Origin: Candidatus Competibacteraceae bacterium
GTDB taxonomy: Bacteria; Pseudomonadota; Gammaproteobacteria; Competibacterales; Competibacteraceae
Reading direction: 5' to 3'
DNA length: 13,649 nt
NCBI GenBank assembly: GCA_020445045.1
Contig: JAGRHI010000138.1
Location: forward strand, 1-13,649
The stretch's first letter is position 1; each line of letters begins with the position of its first letter. The notes under the pieces were generated by a model, which made no database searches, was not told the origin of the DNA, and saw nothing but the letters and a program-made list of their open reading frames with translations. Positions 1-6,641 of the stretch are shown here, piece by piece. The translations under genes and the position numbers were made by a program.

Positions 1-141
1 CCCGCGCCGGAACCGAAACCCGTGCCGCCGGTTCGATCCTCCGGCCGTAGCCTGGAAGAGGAGTTGAAATCGCAGTTTGATCCGACCGTGCGGGAACTGG
101 AGGAGGGACTTCGCCATCGCCAGCCGTCTGGGTCGCGCTAG
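1..141 (+). CDS. 3' end of an unidentified protein with an LEEEL motif (partial)
   Basis: The frame is open from the first base and stops at TAG 139-141, so only the last 46 residues are present. The visible part begins with a proline-rich stretch (PAPEPKPVPPV) and then R-S-L-E-E-E-L-K-S-Q-F (bases 46-78), followed by a charged, probably helical tail (VRELEEGLRHR). The same R-[ST]-L-E-E-E-L-x-x-Q pattern recurs in the proline-rich linker of the large SrfA-like protein at 2151-4235. This suggests the two belong to one operon and share an interaction element. No family can be assigned from this fragment. The neighbourhood suggests another component of the same envelope system, but that is inference. 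Confidence 0.6.
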   Translation, partial: PAPEPKPVPPVRSSGRSLEEELKSQFDPTVRELEEGLRHRQPSGSR

Positions 142-207
142 CCTGGATACAGTGCATGATTCAGACAAGTTCAGCGCAGCCGCATCCATGGCCAGAGGAG
201 CCTTTTC

Positions 208-522
208 ATGAGCCGCCTTTCGAACAGCGGCTTGTCGGTATGGCTCGGATGCTTGCCGGTTTGACGCGGATACCCCACATGGCGATTTCTCAACCACTTT
301 CCTCGTCGGGAGCAAGCTCGTCCGAAGTACCCGGCGCGGCAGAGCACGACTCAGACGTCTCCGACGCCGGGAACCGTGGTTCCCGAGCCGGCTCCAGCGT
401 CCGGGCCGAAGCCCGCCGGAACCCAATCAGGCGGGTGGCCCGCCGCTCATTCGGGCGGCGGCGTTCGAATGCGGATAGGAGGTATATTCATCATGATCAA
501 GCACCGGGAGCGTATCTTATGA
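208..522 (+). pseudogene. Possible small proline-rich reading frame with an internal TGA
   Basis: The 377 bases between the first gene and the binding-protein gene hold no clear intact gene. The best candidate begins at ATG 208, seven bases after an AGAGGAG ribosome-binding site. It encodes MSRLSNSGLSVWLGCLPV and hits TGA at 262-264. Past this stop the same frame stays open to TGA 520-522 through a Pro/Ala/Thr/Ser-rich stretch (for example TVVPEPAPASGPKPAG), like the linkers of neighbouring genes. Its stop overlaps the next start as ATGA (519-522), as in coupled genes. It could be a gene broken by a nonsense mutation or sequencing error, an 18-residue peptide followed by noise, or spurious. 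Third-position GC does not decide: another frame here scores as high. Confidence 0.28.
477..483 (+). promoter_or_regulatory. Strong ribosome-binding site before a nonapeptide frame
   Basis: AGGAGGT is a near-perfect anti-16S match. Nine bases later, ATG 493 opens a short frame encoding MIKHRERIL, whose TGA overlaps the ATG of the binding-protein gene at 519. The site is about 35 bases from ATG 519, too far to serve that gene directly; a weaker GGGAG (506-510) lies eight bases before it. The likely reading is that ribosomes loaded at 493 feed the downstream gene by translational coupling. The nonapeptide may instead be the tail of the interrupted frame 208-522. Confidence 0.4.
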
Positions 523-1571
523 GTCGTTCATCGATCGGCGCCCTATTGTTGCTGTCGAGTCTGTTGAGTTGGGTGCCGGCCATGGCCGAGGGGACCGAGG
601 CCAAGGAGATCGGCATGGTGACCGGTTCCAAGACCGGCACCTACATCCAGTTTGGCAACGACATTGCCGGAGTCGCCAAAACCGTCGGTTTGGATATCCT
701 GGTCAAGGACTCCCAGGGTTCGATCGACAACATCAAGCGCATCAATAGCAAGGAAAATGCCACCTTCGGCATCGTGCAATCCGACGTGCTGGGATTCCTC
801 AGCCGTTCGGAAAGCCCGGAAATGCGCCAGCTCGCCGGCCGATTGCGGCTGATCTTCCCGTTCTATAATGAGGAAGTGCATCTGTTCGCCAGTAAGTCGA
901 TTCAGTCGTTCGGCGATCTGACGAATAAACGGGTGGTGGTGGGTCAGCAGGGCAGTGGCACTTGGTTGACCGCCATGAATCTGCTGCAATTGACCGGAGT
1001 CAAGCCGGCCGAATTGCTCAACCTGCCGCCATTGCGGGGCGTGACCGCCGTGCTCAAGGGCGAAGCCGACGCCATGTTCTACGTCGCCGGCAAGCCGGTC
1101 GGCCTGTTCGCCAAGCTGAGCAGCCTGACCGACAAGCCGGAATTTGCCCCGCTACTGGCGAAGGTGCATTTCGTGCCGCTGGACGACCCACGGATGCTGC
1201 GCGAATATCAGGTGGCCGAAATCGGCCAGGGCGATTATGAGTGGACGAGCGGCGGCGTGCCGACCATCGCGGTCAAGGCGGTGTTGATGAGCTTCGACTT
1301 TTCCGGCAAGCAAAGTCCCTATTTCATCCTGCGTTGCCAACAGTTGGCCAAGCTGGGTCAAGTCATCCGCGCCAATATCGGCCAGCTCAAGCAAACCGGT
1401 CATCCCAAATGGAAAGAGGTCGACCTCGATGAAAAGGTGGGCCTCTGGCAACTGGATAGTTGTTCTCGCGGGGGTAAGCGCGGGGGCGGGAACGTGGATC
1501 TCTCCCGCGAGTTGGAGAAGATGCTGTTGAATCAATACGAGTGGCCCCGATATTCGATCCCGGCGGCCTGA
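519..1571 (+). CDS. TAXI-family TRAP-type solute-binding protein (orphan)
   Basis: A 350-residue periplasmic binding protein. ATG 519 is preferred because it puts a clear signal peptide first (MSRSSIGALLLLSSLLSWVPAMA, cleavage near residue 23); the frame is open further upstream, but that extension is low-complexity and would bury the signal. TAXI hallmarks follow: G-S-K-T-G-T-Y-x-x-x-G-N-D-I-A just inside the mature N terminus, then GIVQSD and the V-G-Q-Q-G-S-G-T loop. Length is normal for the family, which captures small organic anions such as glutamate or 2-oxoglutarate for TRAP permeases. No DctQ/DctM-type membrane subunit is visible; the neighbours are SrfA-like and small envelope proteins. 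The protein may therefore act as a sensor or accessory rather than a transporter part. The ligand is unknown. Confidence 0.85.
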   Translation: MSRSSIGALLLLSSLLSWVPAMAEGTEAKEIGMVTGSKTGTYIQFGNDIAGVAKTVGLDILVKDSQGSIDNIKRINSKENATFGIVQSDVLGFLSRSESPEMRQLAGRLRLIFPFYNEEVHLFASKSIQSFGDLTNKRVVVGQQGSGTWLTAMNLLQLTGVKPAELLNLPPLRGVTAVLKGEADAMFYVAGKPVGLFAKLSSLTDKPEFAPLLAKVHFVPLDDPRMLREYQVAEIGQGDYEWTSGGVPTIAVKAVLMSFDFSGKQSPYFILRCQQLAKLGQVIRANIGQLKQTGHPKWKEVDLDEKVGLWQLDSCSRGGKRGGGNVDLSRELEKMLLNQYEWPRYSIPAA

Positions 1572-1629
1572 AGCCGGGTCCGCCGGCCGATGGCCGGATT
1601 TCGAAAGCTGCGCGTGTGGGAGAAAGTCG

Positions 1630-2088
1630 ATGCGATTCGTTCGAGCGGTTTTGCTGGGGATGTGGGTCGCCGGAGCGGCGCCGACGCTGGCTCAGGATGC
1701 CCGGCCGGATGCCCGTCTGGAGTTTTCCAGTTTTTCGGTGGGCTTGCTGTTGGGCTACAGTCAGGGGCAGGGCACGCTGGATTTTCAGGACCGGCAATAC
1801 CGGTTTTCGGTTTCGGGGCTCAAGGTGGCGACGGTGGGCATCAGTCAGGTCAGCGCGGTGGGTCAGGTCTACCGCCTGCGGAACGTGGCCGATTTTGCCG
1901 GGCGATATGTCTCGGCCGAAGGCGGGTTGACCGTGTTTCAAGGCGGAGGCTCCGCCGTGCTGCGCAACGAGCGGGGAGTGACGCTGTACCTGCAAAACGT
2001 CCAACTTGGCCTCGATCTGACGCTTGGCGGCGGTGGATTGTCGATCGTGCTGGACCCCGCCGACCAGACGACGCCTCCGGCCAGTTGA
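1630..2088 (+). CDS. Small exported beta-rich protein of unknown function
   Basis: A 152-residue protein with a signal peptide (MRFVRAVLLGMWVAGAAPTLAQ, cleavage near residue 22) and a GGGAGAAAG ribosome-binding site just upstream of ATG 1630. The mature part is rich in glycine and alternating hydrophobics: a G-T-L-x-F-x-x-x-x-Y-x-F-x-V-x-G-L segment, then V-G-I-S-x-x-S-A-V-G-x-V-Y-x-L and D-F-x-G-x-Y, and repeats of the form G-x-x-L-x-L ending in a GLDLTLGGGGL run. This looks like an antiparallel beta sheet in the periplasm or outer membrane. I have an impression of similar exported proteins in other proteobacteria but cannot name a family. It lies 58 bases after the TAXI protein and 62 before the SrfA-like gene, so it is probably in the same operon. 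Confidence 0.75.
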   Translation: MRFVRAVLLGMWVAGAAPTLAQDARPDARLEFSSFSVGLLLGYSQGQGTLDFQDRQYRFSVSGLKVATVGISQVSAVGQVYRLRNVADFAGRYVSAEGGLTVFQGGGSAVLRNERGVTLYLQNVQLGLDLTLGGGGLSIVLDPADQTTPPAS

Positions 2089-2150
2089 ATGACCCTGTCG
2101 TTGTTGGCGTGGCGGGATGACGGTCGGCAATCGCAAGGCGAGTAGGGTGC

Positions 2151-4235
2151 ATGGTCGAACAAATTCTGCTCAGTAGCAGCTCCTTTGACGGATTGCGCGA
2201 GATCGGCGGTTTCGGTCAGCCGTTGCATGCCTTGTACCCGCAGATCCGGGCGGTGCTGGCTAGTGAACTGGAGCCGGACGCGGCTTGGCTGCTGGCCGAA
2301 CCGGTGGTGGATCGGACCAACAACCGGATCGACTGGTACACCGAAGGCGATCCCGAGGAGCAACCGGTCGCCCTGAACGACCTGCCCGAGGAGCGACGCC
2401 AGTCGCTTCGCGCCCGGATCGACGAGCTGCTCGGCCGGGGGCGGGAACTGGCGGAGCGGTACGCGACCGCCAAGGACGTTCGCCAGCAGCGACTGGGCGC
2501 GATCTTGCGAGCGGTGTTGGCCACGCCGGCGGAAACCGGTGTGTTTCTGGTCAATGGCCGACCGGTACTGACGGGCTGGGGCTTTACGCCGGACCGGCCT
2601 TGGTCGGAGCCAGCGGATTCGCCTGATTCGGCGATGGGCGCGTCCAGATCGATCGAACCGCCCCGCGATGTGGTGGTGCCCGAAGTCTCCATGCCCGAGC
2701 TGGCGACCGCCGAGTCGCAACCCGTCCCGCCGATCGAATCCTCCGCCGCGGACGAATTTCGGTCGGAACCCACACCGCCGCCCGCACCGTTGGAACCCAC
2801 GCCGCCGGAGCTACCGCCGGAATTGCCGCCGGCGCCCCAGACCCAGCCGGTCCCTCCGGTCGCGGCCGTGGAAGCCACGCCGGCACGGTCGGAGGAGGAA
2901 CCGCCGCTCGAACCCGAGCCCGCGCCGGTTGCGACAATGGTGGATTCGTTGTCCGTGGAAAAGGCCGAGCCGGCATCGCCGTTACGCTATGTGGTGGTTG
3001 GCTCCACGGGATTTTGGAGCGTGTTCGCACTCGCCGTTTTGTTGGCGCTGGGCGCGGCGATTCTCAGCCATTGGCGAAGCCCGGCCCCGGATCGGGTGAC
3101 GATGGCGCCCGATCCGTTCGCTGAAGGGAATGCCGGCGCGCTCGCGGACGCCCGGCGGGCTGAAGTGGAATTGCGTGCCCGACTCGAACAGGTGCTGGCA
3201 CGGTTGGCCGAGCGGCGTGGTCAATGTCGGCCACCGGCTGGGGCGAATGCGCCAACGCCCATTGCGAATACTCAGGAGTCGGGCGGCGTGAATACGGGTT
3301 TGGTTCCGCCCGCCGAATCGCGAAGCACGGAGGGCCAGCCACGTGACGCCGGGATGCCGGTTGTCGCGCCTGACGCGAAAACCCGTCCCGCGCCCGAGCG
3401 GGCGGTGTCTCCAGCCGGTCACGAGGTCGCGCCCATCATCCCCGGTAGTGGCAGTGGTGATGCCGGGCGGAAGCCGGTTGCCGCCATGCCAGCCGCCGCG
3501 CATCCGGCGGTTCGGGCTGGCGCGATCGCGGGAGAGCCCGGTGCGCTGGAAGCCGCGATCACGACAGCGCCGGCGGTGCCGCCAGGTGACGCACAACAAT
3601 CTCGCGCGGAAACACCGGCGCCGGCCGCTTCCAGTCTCCCGGATAGCGTGGCCGCCGCCGCGCCAAATCCGTCATCCGGCAAGCCGACGACACGATCCCG
3701 AACCTTGGAAGAGGAACTGGGCGGTCAATTGAGTGGGTCCGAACCACCGCCGACCCCGGCATCGCCGAGCCCGACGCCAGCCGAACCGCCGCCGGTCAAG
3801 AGCGCGCCGACCCTTGAGGAACGTCGAGAATTCGATCAGCGCATGTCGGCCGCCGGCGCGGCCATGGGCGAGATTACCGTCACCCTGCTGTGGAACAGCC
3901 ACGGGGATCTCGATTTGGTGGTGAGCTGTCCCACGGGCCGGCGGTTGGATTACCGTAACCCCGCCGACTGCGGCGGCACCCTGGACGTGGATGCCAATAC
4001 CGCCCGCGACCAGCTGCAAGACCGCCCGGTGGAAAATGTATTCTGGCCAGCCGGCAAGGCGGTGGCCGGGTCCTATCGAATCGCCGTCCGCTATATTCCG
4101 CGCAAGGATGAGCAGTCCCCCCGGGAGACGCCGTATCAGGTGCGATTGAGCCGGGGTGGCCAGGAGTCGGTGTTCAAGGGCACGATCCGCCCCGGCGCGA
4201 TCGTGCCGGTAACCGGCTTCACGGTGGAGCGCTGA
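2151..4235 (+). CDS. SrfA-like single-pass membrane protein with C-terminal beta-sandwich-like domain
   Basis: A 694-residue protein in four parts. Residues 1-150 match my memory of Salmonella SrfA: N-R-I-D-W-Y (58-63), a helical region, then V-F-L-V-N-G-R-P-V-L-T-G-W-G-F (131-145). Residues about 150-275 are a Pro/Glu linker with PPELPPELPP repeats. A membrane helix lies near 280-306. A second Pro/Ala-rich linker (about 310-560) contains R-T-L-E-E-E-L-G-G-Q (517-526). The end (572-694) has L-L-W-N-S-H-G-D-L-D-L-V-V-S-C-P-x-G, C-G-G-x-L-D-V-D-A-N and E-N-V-F-W-P-A-G, like DUF2135/YfaP-type sandwiches. The likely topology is cytoplasmic N domain and periplasmic C domain, so the protein may couple an inner machine to the cell wall. 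Biochemical function is unknown. The ribosome-binding site is weak, but the start fits the family. Confidence 0.7.
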   Translation: MVEQILLSSSSFDGLREIGGFGQPLHALYPQIRAVLASELEPDAAWLLAEPVVDRTNNRIDWYTEGDPEEQPVALNDLPEERRQSLRARIDELLGRGRELAERYATAKDVRQQRLGAILRAVLATPAETGVFLVNGRPVLTGWGFTPDRPWSEPADSPDSAMGASRSIEPPRDVVVPEVSMPELATAESQPVPPIESSAADEFRSEPTPPPAPLEPTPPELPPELPPAPQTQPVPPVAAVEATPARSEEEPPLEPEPAPVATMVDSLSVEKAEPASPLRYVVVGSTGFWSVFALAVLLALGAAILSHWRSPAPDRVTMAPDPFAEGNAGALADARRAEVELRARLEQVLARLAERRGQCRPPAGANAPTPIANTQESGGVNTGLVPPAESRSTEGQPRDAGMPVVAPDAKTRPAPERAVSPAGHEVAPIIPGSGSGDAGRKPVAAMPAAAHPAVRAGAIAGEPGALEAAITTAPAVPPGDAQQSRAETPAPAASSLPDSVAAAAPNPSSGKPTTRSRTLEEELGGQLSGSEPPPTPASPSPTPAEPPPVKSAPTLEERREFDQRMSAAGAAMGEITVTLLWNSHGDLDLVVSCPTGRRLDYRNPADCGGTLDVDANTARDQLQDRPVENVFWPAGKAVAGSYRIAVRYIPRKDEQSPRETPYQVRLSRGGQESVFKGTIRPGAIVPVTGFTVER

Positions 4236-4244
4236 GGAAATCCC

Positions 4245-4637
4245 ATGAACGAGCAGGTCGAGCGGCAACACCACCCGTGGTTCACGATCCACGCCGCCGA
4301 GGCGACGATCCCTCGCTACCAGCGCGCCTGGGTCTGGGGAGTGGTGGCGCTGGCGATTCTGCTCTGTGGCGTTGTGGCCGGTTGGTTGTTGGGTGATACG
4401 GTACCTGGCCTCCGGCACGGCATTCAGCCGAACCCGCAACTGGCGATCGACGGCGCCGCCTTGGCCCGACAGCGAGCGGTTAACGAACGCTTGCACACCC
4501 GCATCGCGCGCTTGGAGCAGGCGCTGGCCGGCGATGCTTGTGGCCTCGAAGTGCTGGTTGGAGGCGCCGACGCGGAGTCGCCTAACGTCCTGAACCCCGT
4601 GCCACTCGAAGCGGAAGGCGAGAAGAAGGGACGATGA
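4245..4637 (+). CDS. Small membrane protein with one helix and a coiled coil
   Basis: A 130-residue protein starting nine bases after the SrfA-like stop, with GAGGAAA as ribosome-binding site, so the two are almost certainly co-transcribed. A short N-terminal segment ending in arginine (R24, R27) precedes one hydrophobic helix (about residues 29-50, rich in Val, Ala, Leu and Gly), suggesting N-in, C-out. After it comes a heptad-like helix (about 70-95, L-A-R-Q-R-A-V-N-E-R-L-H-T-R-I-A-R-L-E-Q). The last 30 residues are acidic and probably disordered. No family is recognised. By position and architecture it may be the partner of the SrfA-like protein, pairing through membrane helices or the periplasmic coiled coil. 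Confidence 0.75.
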   Translation: MNEQVERQHHPWFTIHAAEATIPRYQRAWVWGVVALAILLCGVVAGWLLGDTVPGLRHGIQPNPQLAIDGAALARQRAVNERLHTRIARLEQALAGDACGLEVLVGGADAESPNVLNPVPLEAEGEKKGR

Positions 4638-4676
4638 CGGTCATTTTTTTCTGCTGTTCTTAGTGAGGAACCGAAC

Positions 4677-5129
4677 ATGTCGAGTTATTCGATCCAACTG
4701 GATTGGCGGCGCGCGACGCCCGATTTCGATTACAAGACCTTCAACCGCGGCCATGTCTGGCATCTGGCCGGTGGCCACCAGACCGTGCAGGGTTCGTCGG
4801 CGCCGGAGTATTCGGGCGACCCCGAGATGACCAATCCCGAAGAGGCATTGTTGGCATCGCTGTCCAGTTGTCACATGCTGACTTTCCTGGCCATCGCCGC
4901 GCTTAAAAAATTGGTGGTGGACCGCTACGAGGACGAACCCTTGGCCGAGCTCGGTAAGAACGAAAAGGGTAGGACGATGGTCAGCCGGCTGACGTTGCGG
5001 CCCAAGGTCACGTTCGGTGGCGCTACTCCTGATCCTGACGCCGTGTTGGCGCTGCATCGCAAGGCCAAGGAAAATTGTTTTATCGGCAATTCCCTGTTGA
5101 CTCCAGTGGCCCTGGAACCCCGTTTTTGA
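4677..5129 (+). CDS. OsmC-family protein (organic hydroperoxide detoxification type)
   Basis: A 150-residue cytoplasmic protein of the OsmC/Ohr superfamily, dimeric thiol peroxidases that reduce organic hydroperoxides. Both redox cysteines are present in the usual contexts: S-S-C65-H-M-L at the start of the long central helix, and K-x-K-E-N-C134-F-I-G-N-S. The N-P-E-E-A-L-L-A-S-L-S-S-C segment and an N-terminal half with strands and a Y-S-G-D-P-E-M-T-N loop are also typical. Length is normal. TGAGGA lies just before ATG 4677. It follows the SrfA-like operon after 39 bases that include a run of seven T. It is closer to the general OsmC-like group than to classic Ohr, so the substrate is uncertain. 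Confidence 0.88.
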   Translation: MSSYSIQLDWRRATPDFDYKTFNRGHVWHLAGGHQTVQGSSAPEYSGDPEMTNPEEALLASLSSCHMLTFLAIAALKKLVVDRYEDEPLAELGKNEKGRTMVSRLTLRPKVTFGGATPDPDAVLALHRKAKENCFIGNSLLTPVALEPRF

Positions 5130-5161
5130 CGGCTGACCGGCCCCAGCGAAGGTGAGCGCGC

Positions 5162-5508
5162 ATGGATAATATCAAGGAGCTTTTGCGGGAATGGGAAAAG
5201 ACTGGCGTGGCGAAGCTGACCGCGCGCGAATATCGGGTGCGATTGCCGGTTCACGATGCCGCCCGCATCGCCGCTCTGGCGGATATATATCCACGCAAGA
5301 CCATGGAGCAATCATTACTGAGTTGCTGTCGGCGGCGCTGGATACCCTTGAGGCGGCTCTGCCTTACGAGCAGGGCGAGCGAATCATCGCCGAGGATGAG
5401 TGCGGCGATCCGATTTACGAAGATATCGGGCCGACCCCGCGCTTTCTGCGGCTTGCCAAACAACATGCCGCCCGTTTGGCCGAGGAAAGCGAAGGCGGCG
5501 GTGGTTGA
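5162..5508 (+). pseudogene. Short conserved protein broken by a one-base frameshift
   Basis: Two overlapping frames together make one sensible protein of about 116 residues. The first runs from ATG 5162 (AAGGTGAG upstream) through K-L-T-A-R-E-Y-R-V-R-L-P and P-R-K-T-M-E-Q, ending at base 5311. The second continues from about 5312 as I-T-E-L-L-S-A-A-L-D-x-L-E-A-A-L-P-Y-E-Q-G, E-D-E-C-G-D-P-I-Y-E-D-I-G-P-T-P-R-F-L and stops at TGA 5506-5508. One base is missing after 5311, most simply an A from CAA-ATC. I recall similar short proteins in pseudomonads labelled as pilin assembly or pilus-tip components without experimental support. The cause may be a sequencing error or a real loss. There is no classical slippery heptamer, so programmed frameshifting is unlikely. 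Confidence 0.75.
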
Positions 5509-5510
5509 TA

Positions 5511-5539
5511 TTGCGTGGTTGCTTCGCCTGTCTTATATA
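5511..5539 (+). promoter_or_regulatory. Candidate sigma-70 promoter for the lipoprotein L,D-transpeptidase gene
   Basis: TTGCGT (5511-5516) and TATATA (5534-5539) are separated by 17 bases, in a locally AT-rich stretch right after the preceding gene. A transcript would start near 5546, leaving a leader of about 37 bases with GGAGGGAGGGG before ATG 5583. This is a match to consensus only. Confidence 0.4.
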
Positions 5540-5582
5540 TTCAACCCTTTGAAATCGTTGGTGGAGGGAGGGGCCGTTAGAT

Positions 5583-6197
5583 ATGCGACTGTTTAATGGG
5601 CAGATCATTCTTCTGGGTATCCTGGCGGGGCTGCTTGGTGGTTGCGCCACGAACGAAGTGCAAACTCCTCCACCCATGCCGCCGCTGACGCCGAGCCGCG
5701 CGGCGGTTCCCAACGAGCCTTGGCTGTTGGTGGATACCAAGGCCGACAATCTGGTGATCATGCGAGGTCAACAACCGGTGCGGGTGTTCCACCAAGTTGC
5801 GTTGGGTAGCAGCGGCGCTGGCCTCAAGTTTCGTCGTGGCGACAATAAAACGCCGCTCGGTGTTTTTCGGGTGGGTTGGATCAACGATCATAGCCGGTTC
5901 AAGAAATTCATCGGCCTTGATTATCCTAATCTCGACTATGCCGAGCAGGCTTTGCGCGAGCATCGGATCGACCGGTTGACTTACGAACGCATCCGCGCCG
6001 CCTGGATCAGTGGCCGCACGCCGCCGCAGGATACGCCGCTGGGCGGGCAGATCGGTATTCATGGAATCGGTTTCGGTGATCCGAGCGTTCATAGCGCCGG
6101 CATTAACTGGACCAGCGGTTGCGTGGCGCTGGACAATAGGCAGATCGATGCGCTCAGACCGTGGGTCAGGGTCGGGATGCGCGTCGAAATTCGTTGA
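5583..6197 (+). CDS. Lipoprotein L,D-transpeptidase (YkuD domain)
   Basis: A 204-residue envelope enzyme. The N terminus is a lipoprotein signal with lipobox L-L-G-G-C21; the residue after Cys is Ala, so sorting to the outer membrane is expected. After a proline-rich linker (29-46), residues about 47-204 form a YkuD domain: L-L-V-D-T-K-A-D-N-L opening, K-T-P-L-G-V-F central motif, and the catalytic histidine H160 (I-G-I-H-G) with C180 in W-T-S-G-C-V-A-L. The R that often follows the catalytic Cys is replaced by A-L, as in a YkuD subgroup. L,D-transpeptidases make meso-DAP-meso-DAP crosslinks or attach lipoproteins to peptidoglycan; the Lpp-like gene next door makes attachment plausible. GGAGGGAGGGG precedes the start. 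Confidence 0.88.
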   Translation: MRLFNGQIILLGILAGLLGGCATNEVQTPPPMPPLTPSRAAVPNEPWLLVDTKADNLVIMRGQQPVRVFHQVALGSSGAGLKFRRGDNKTPLGVFRVGWINDHSRFKKFIGLDYPNLDYAEQALREHRIDRLTYERIRAAWISGRTPPQDTPLGGQIGIHGIGFGDPSVHSAGINWTSGCVALDNRQIDALRPWVRVGMRVEIR

Positions 6198-6225
6198 GGA
6201 CCGATCCCTGACTTGAAGGGAATTT

Positions 6226-6254
6226 CTGCAAGTGTGATAACTGTCCTATATAAT
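6226..6254 (+). promoter_or_regulatory. Candidate sigma-70 promoter for the Lpp-like gene
   Basis: A perfect -10 hexamer TATAAT (6249-6254) sits 17 bases after CTGCAA (6226-6231), a poor -35. Transcription would start near 6261, about 70 bases before ATG 6333. A strong own promoter plus the strong terminator downstream suggests an abundant monocistronic message, as is typical of murein lipoprotein genes. Confidence 0.5.
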
Positions 6255-6332
6255 CGACTTCGCAGTGGTTTTGGCCGCCATTCGTTGCCTTTTTCATCAA
6301 CAACCATCTTTTTTGCGCGTAAGGAGCTGATA

Positions 6333-6575
6333 ATGTCCATGAAGAGCCTGACCAAAGTTTCCGCCCTGGCCCTGATCGCCGGTTTGACCGTTGGCTGTGC
6401 CAGCACCAGTGATCTGCAGAAGGTACAGAACGACGCCAACGAAGCCAAGTCCATGGCCCGCAACGCGATGGATACCGCCAACGAAGCCAAGTCCATGGCC
6501 GGCGAAGCGAAGTCCATCAGCATGGCGACCGAAGAGAAGATCAACCGTATGTTCAAGCGGTCGATGTACAAGTAA
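6333..6575 (+). CDS. lpp: Lpp/OprI-like murein lipoprotein
   Basis: An 80-residue lipoprotein starting at ATG 6333, six bases after AAGGAG. The signal ends in lipobox L-T-V-G-C22 (Cys followed by Ala, predicting outer-membrane location). The mature 59 residues are close to the 58 of E. coli Lpp. They form an alanine-zipper helix with alanines at heptad spacing and a 14-residue unit (A-N-E-A-K-S-M-A) used twice, as expected for a trimeric coiled coil. It ends M-F-K-R-S-M-Y-K: the final lysine matches the residue through which Lpp is covalently joined to peptidoglycan. Two L,D-transpeptidase genes flank it. The role is tethering outer membrane to wall; covalent attachment is inferred. Sequence is nearer to Pseudomonas OprI than to enteric Lpp, so the symbol is by analogy. 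Confidence 0.82.
   Translation: MSMKSLTKVSALALIAGLTVGCASTSDLQKVQNDANEAKSMARNAMDTANEAKSMAGEAKSISMATEEKINRMFKRSMYK
6435..6500 (+). repeat. 24-base direct repeat inside the lipoprotein gene, 42-base period
   Basis: Bases 6435-6458 and 6477-6500 are identical over 24 positions and lie 42 bases apart, encoding A-N-E-A-K-S-M-A twice at a 14-residue spacing, exactly two heptads. A degenerate third copy (GEAKSI) follows. The identity at DNA level, including synonymous positions, suggests recent internal duplication that keeps coiled-coil phase. Confidence 0.8.
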
Positions 6576-6591
6576 GCAGGTGCCCGAACGC

Positions 6592-6631
6592 AAGAAACCC
6601 CGCGATCCGTGGATCGCGGGGTTTCTTTATT
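6592..6631 (+). terminator. Strong intrinsic terminator, probably bidirectional
   Basis: A 17-bp perfect stem, AAGAAACCCCGCGATCC (6592-6608) and GGATCGCGGGGTTTCTT (6611-6627), has only GT between its arms (a four-base loop if the last pair opens) and runs into TTATT. It begins 16 bases after the lipoprotein stop and ends 14 bases from the stop of the convergent L,D-transpeptidase gene. The outer A/T pairs give a T-rich tail on the other strand too (TTTCTTG), so it probably serves both genes. Confidence 0.9.
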
Positions 6632-6641
6632 GCCGTTGCAA

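Noticed and set aside
156..518. N-terminal extension of the TAXI protein to ATG 156
   Set aside because: The extra 121 residues are low-complexity and would precede an obvious signal peptide at 519.
4632..4657. Terminator between the 130-residue protein and the OsmC gene
   Set aside because: There is a run of seven T, but the preceding pairing (ATGA/TCAT) is only four bp with three bases between, too weak to call.
5300..5320. Programmed ribosomal frameshift at the break in the short conserved gene
   Set aside because: No X-XXY-YYZ slippery heptamer at the junction; a missing base is simpler.
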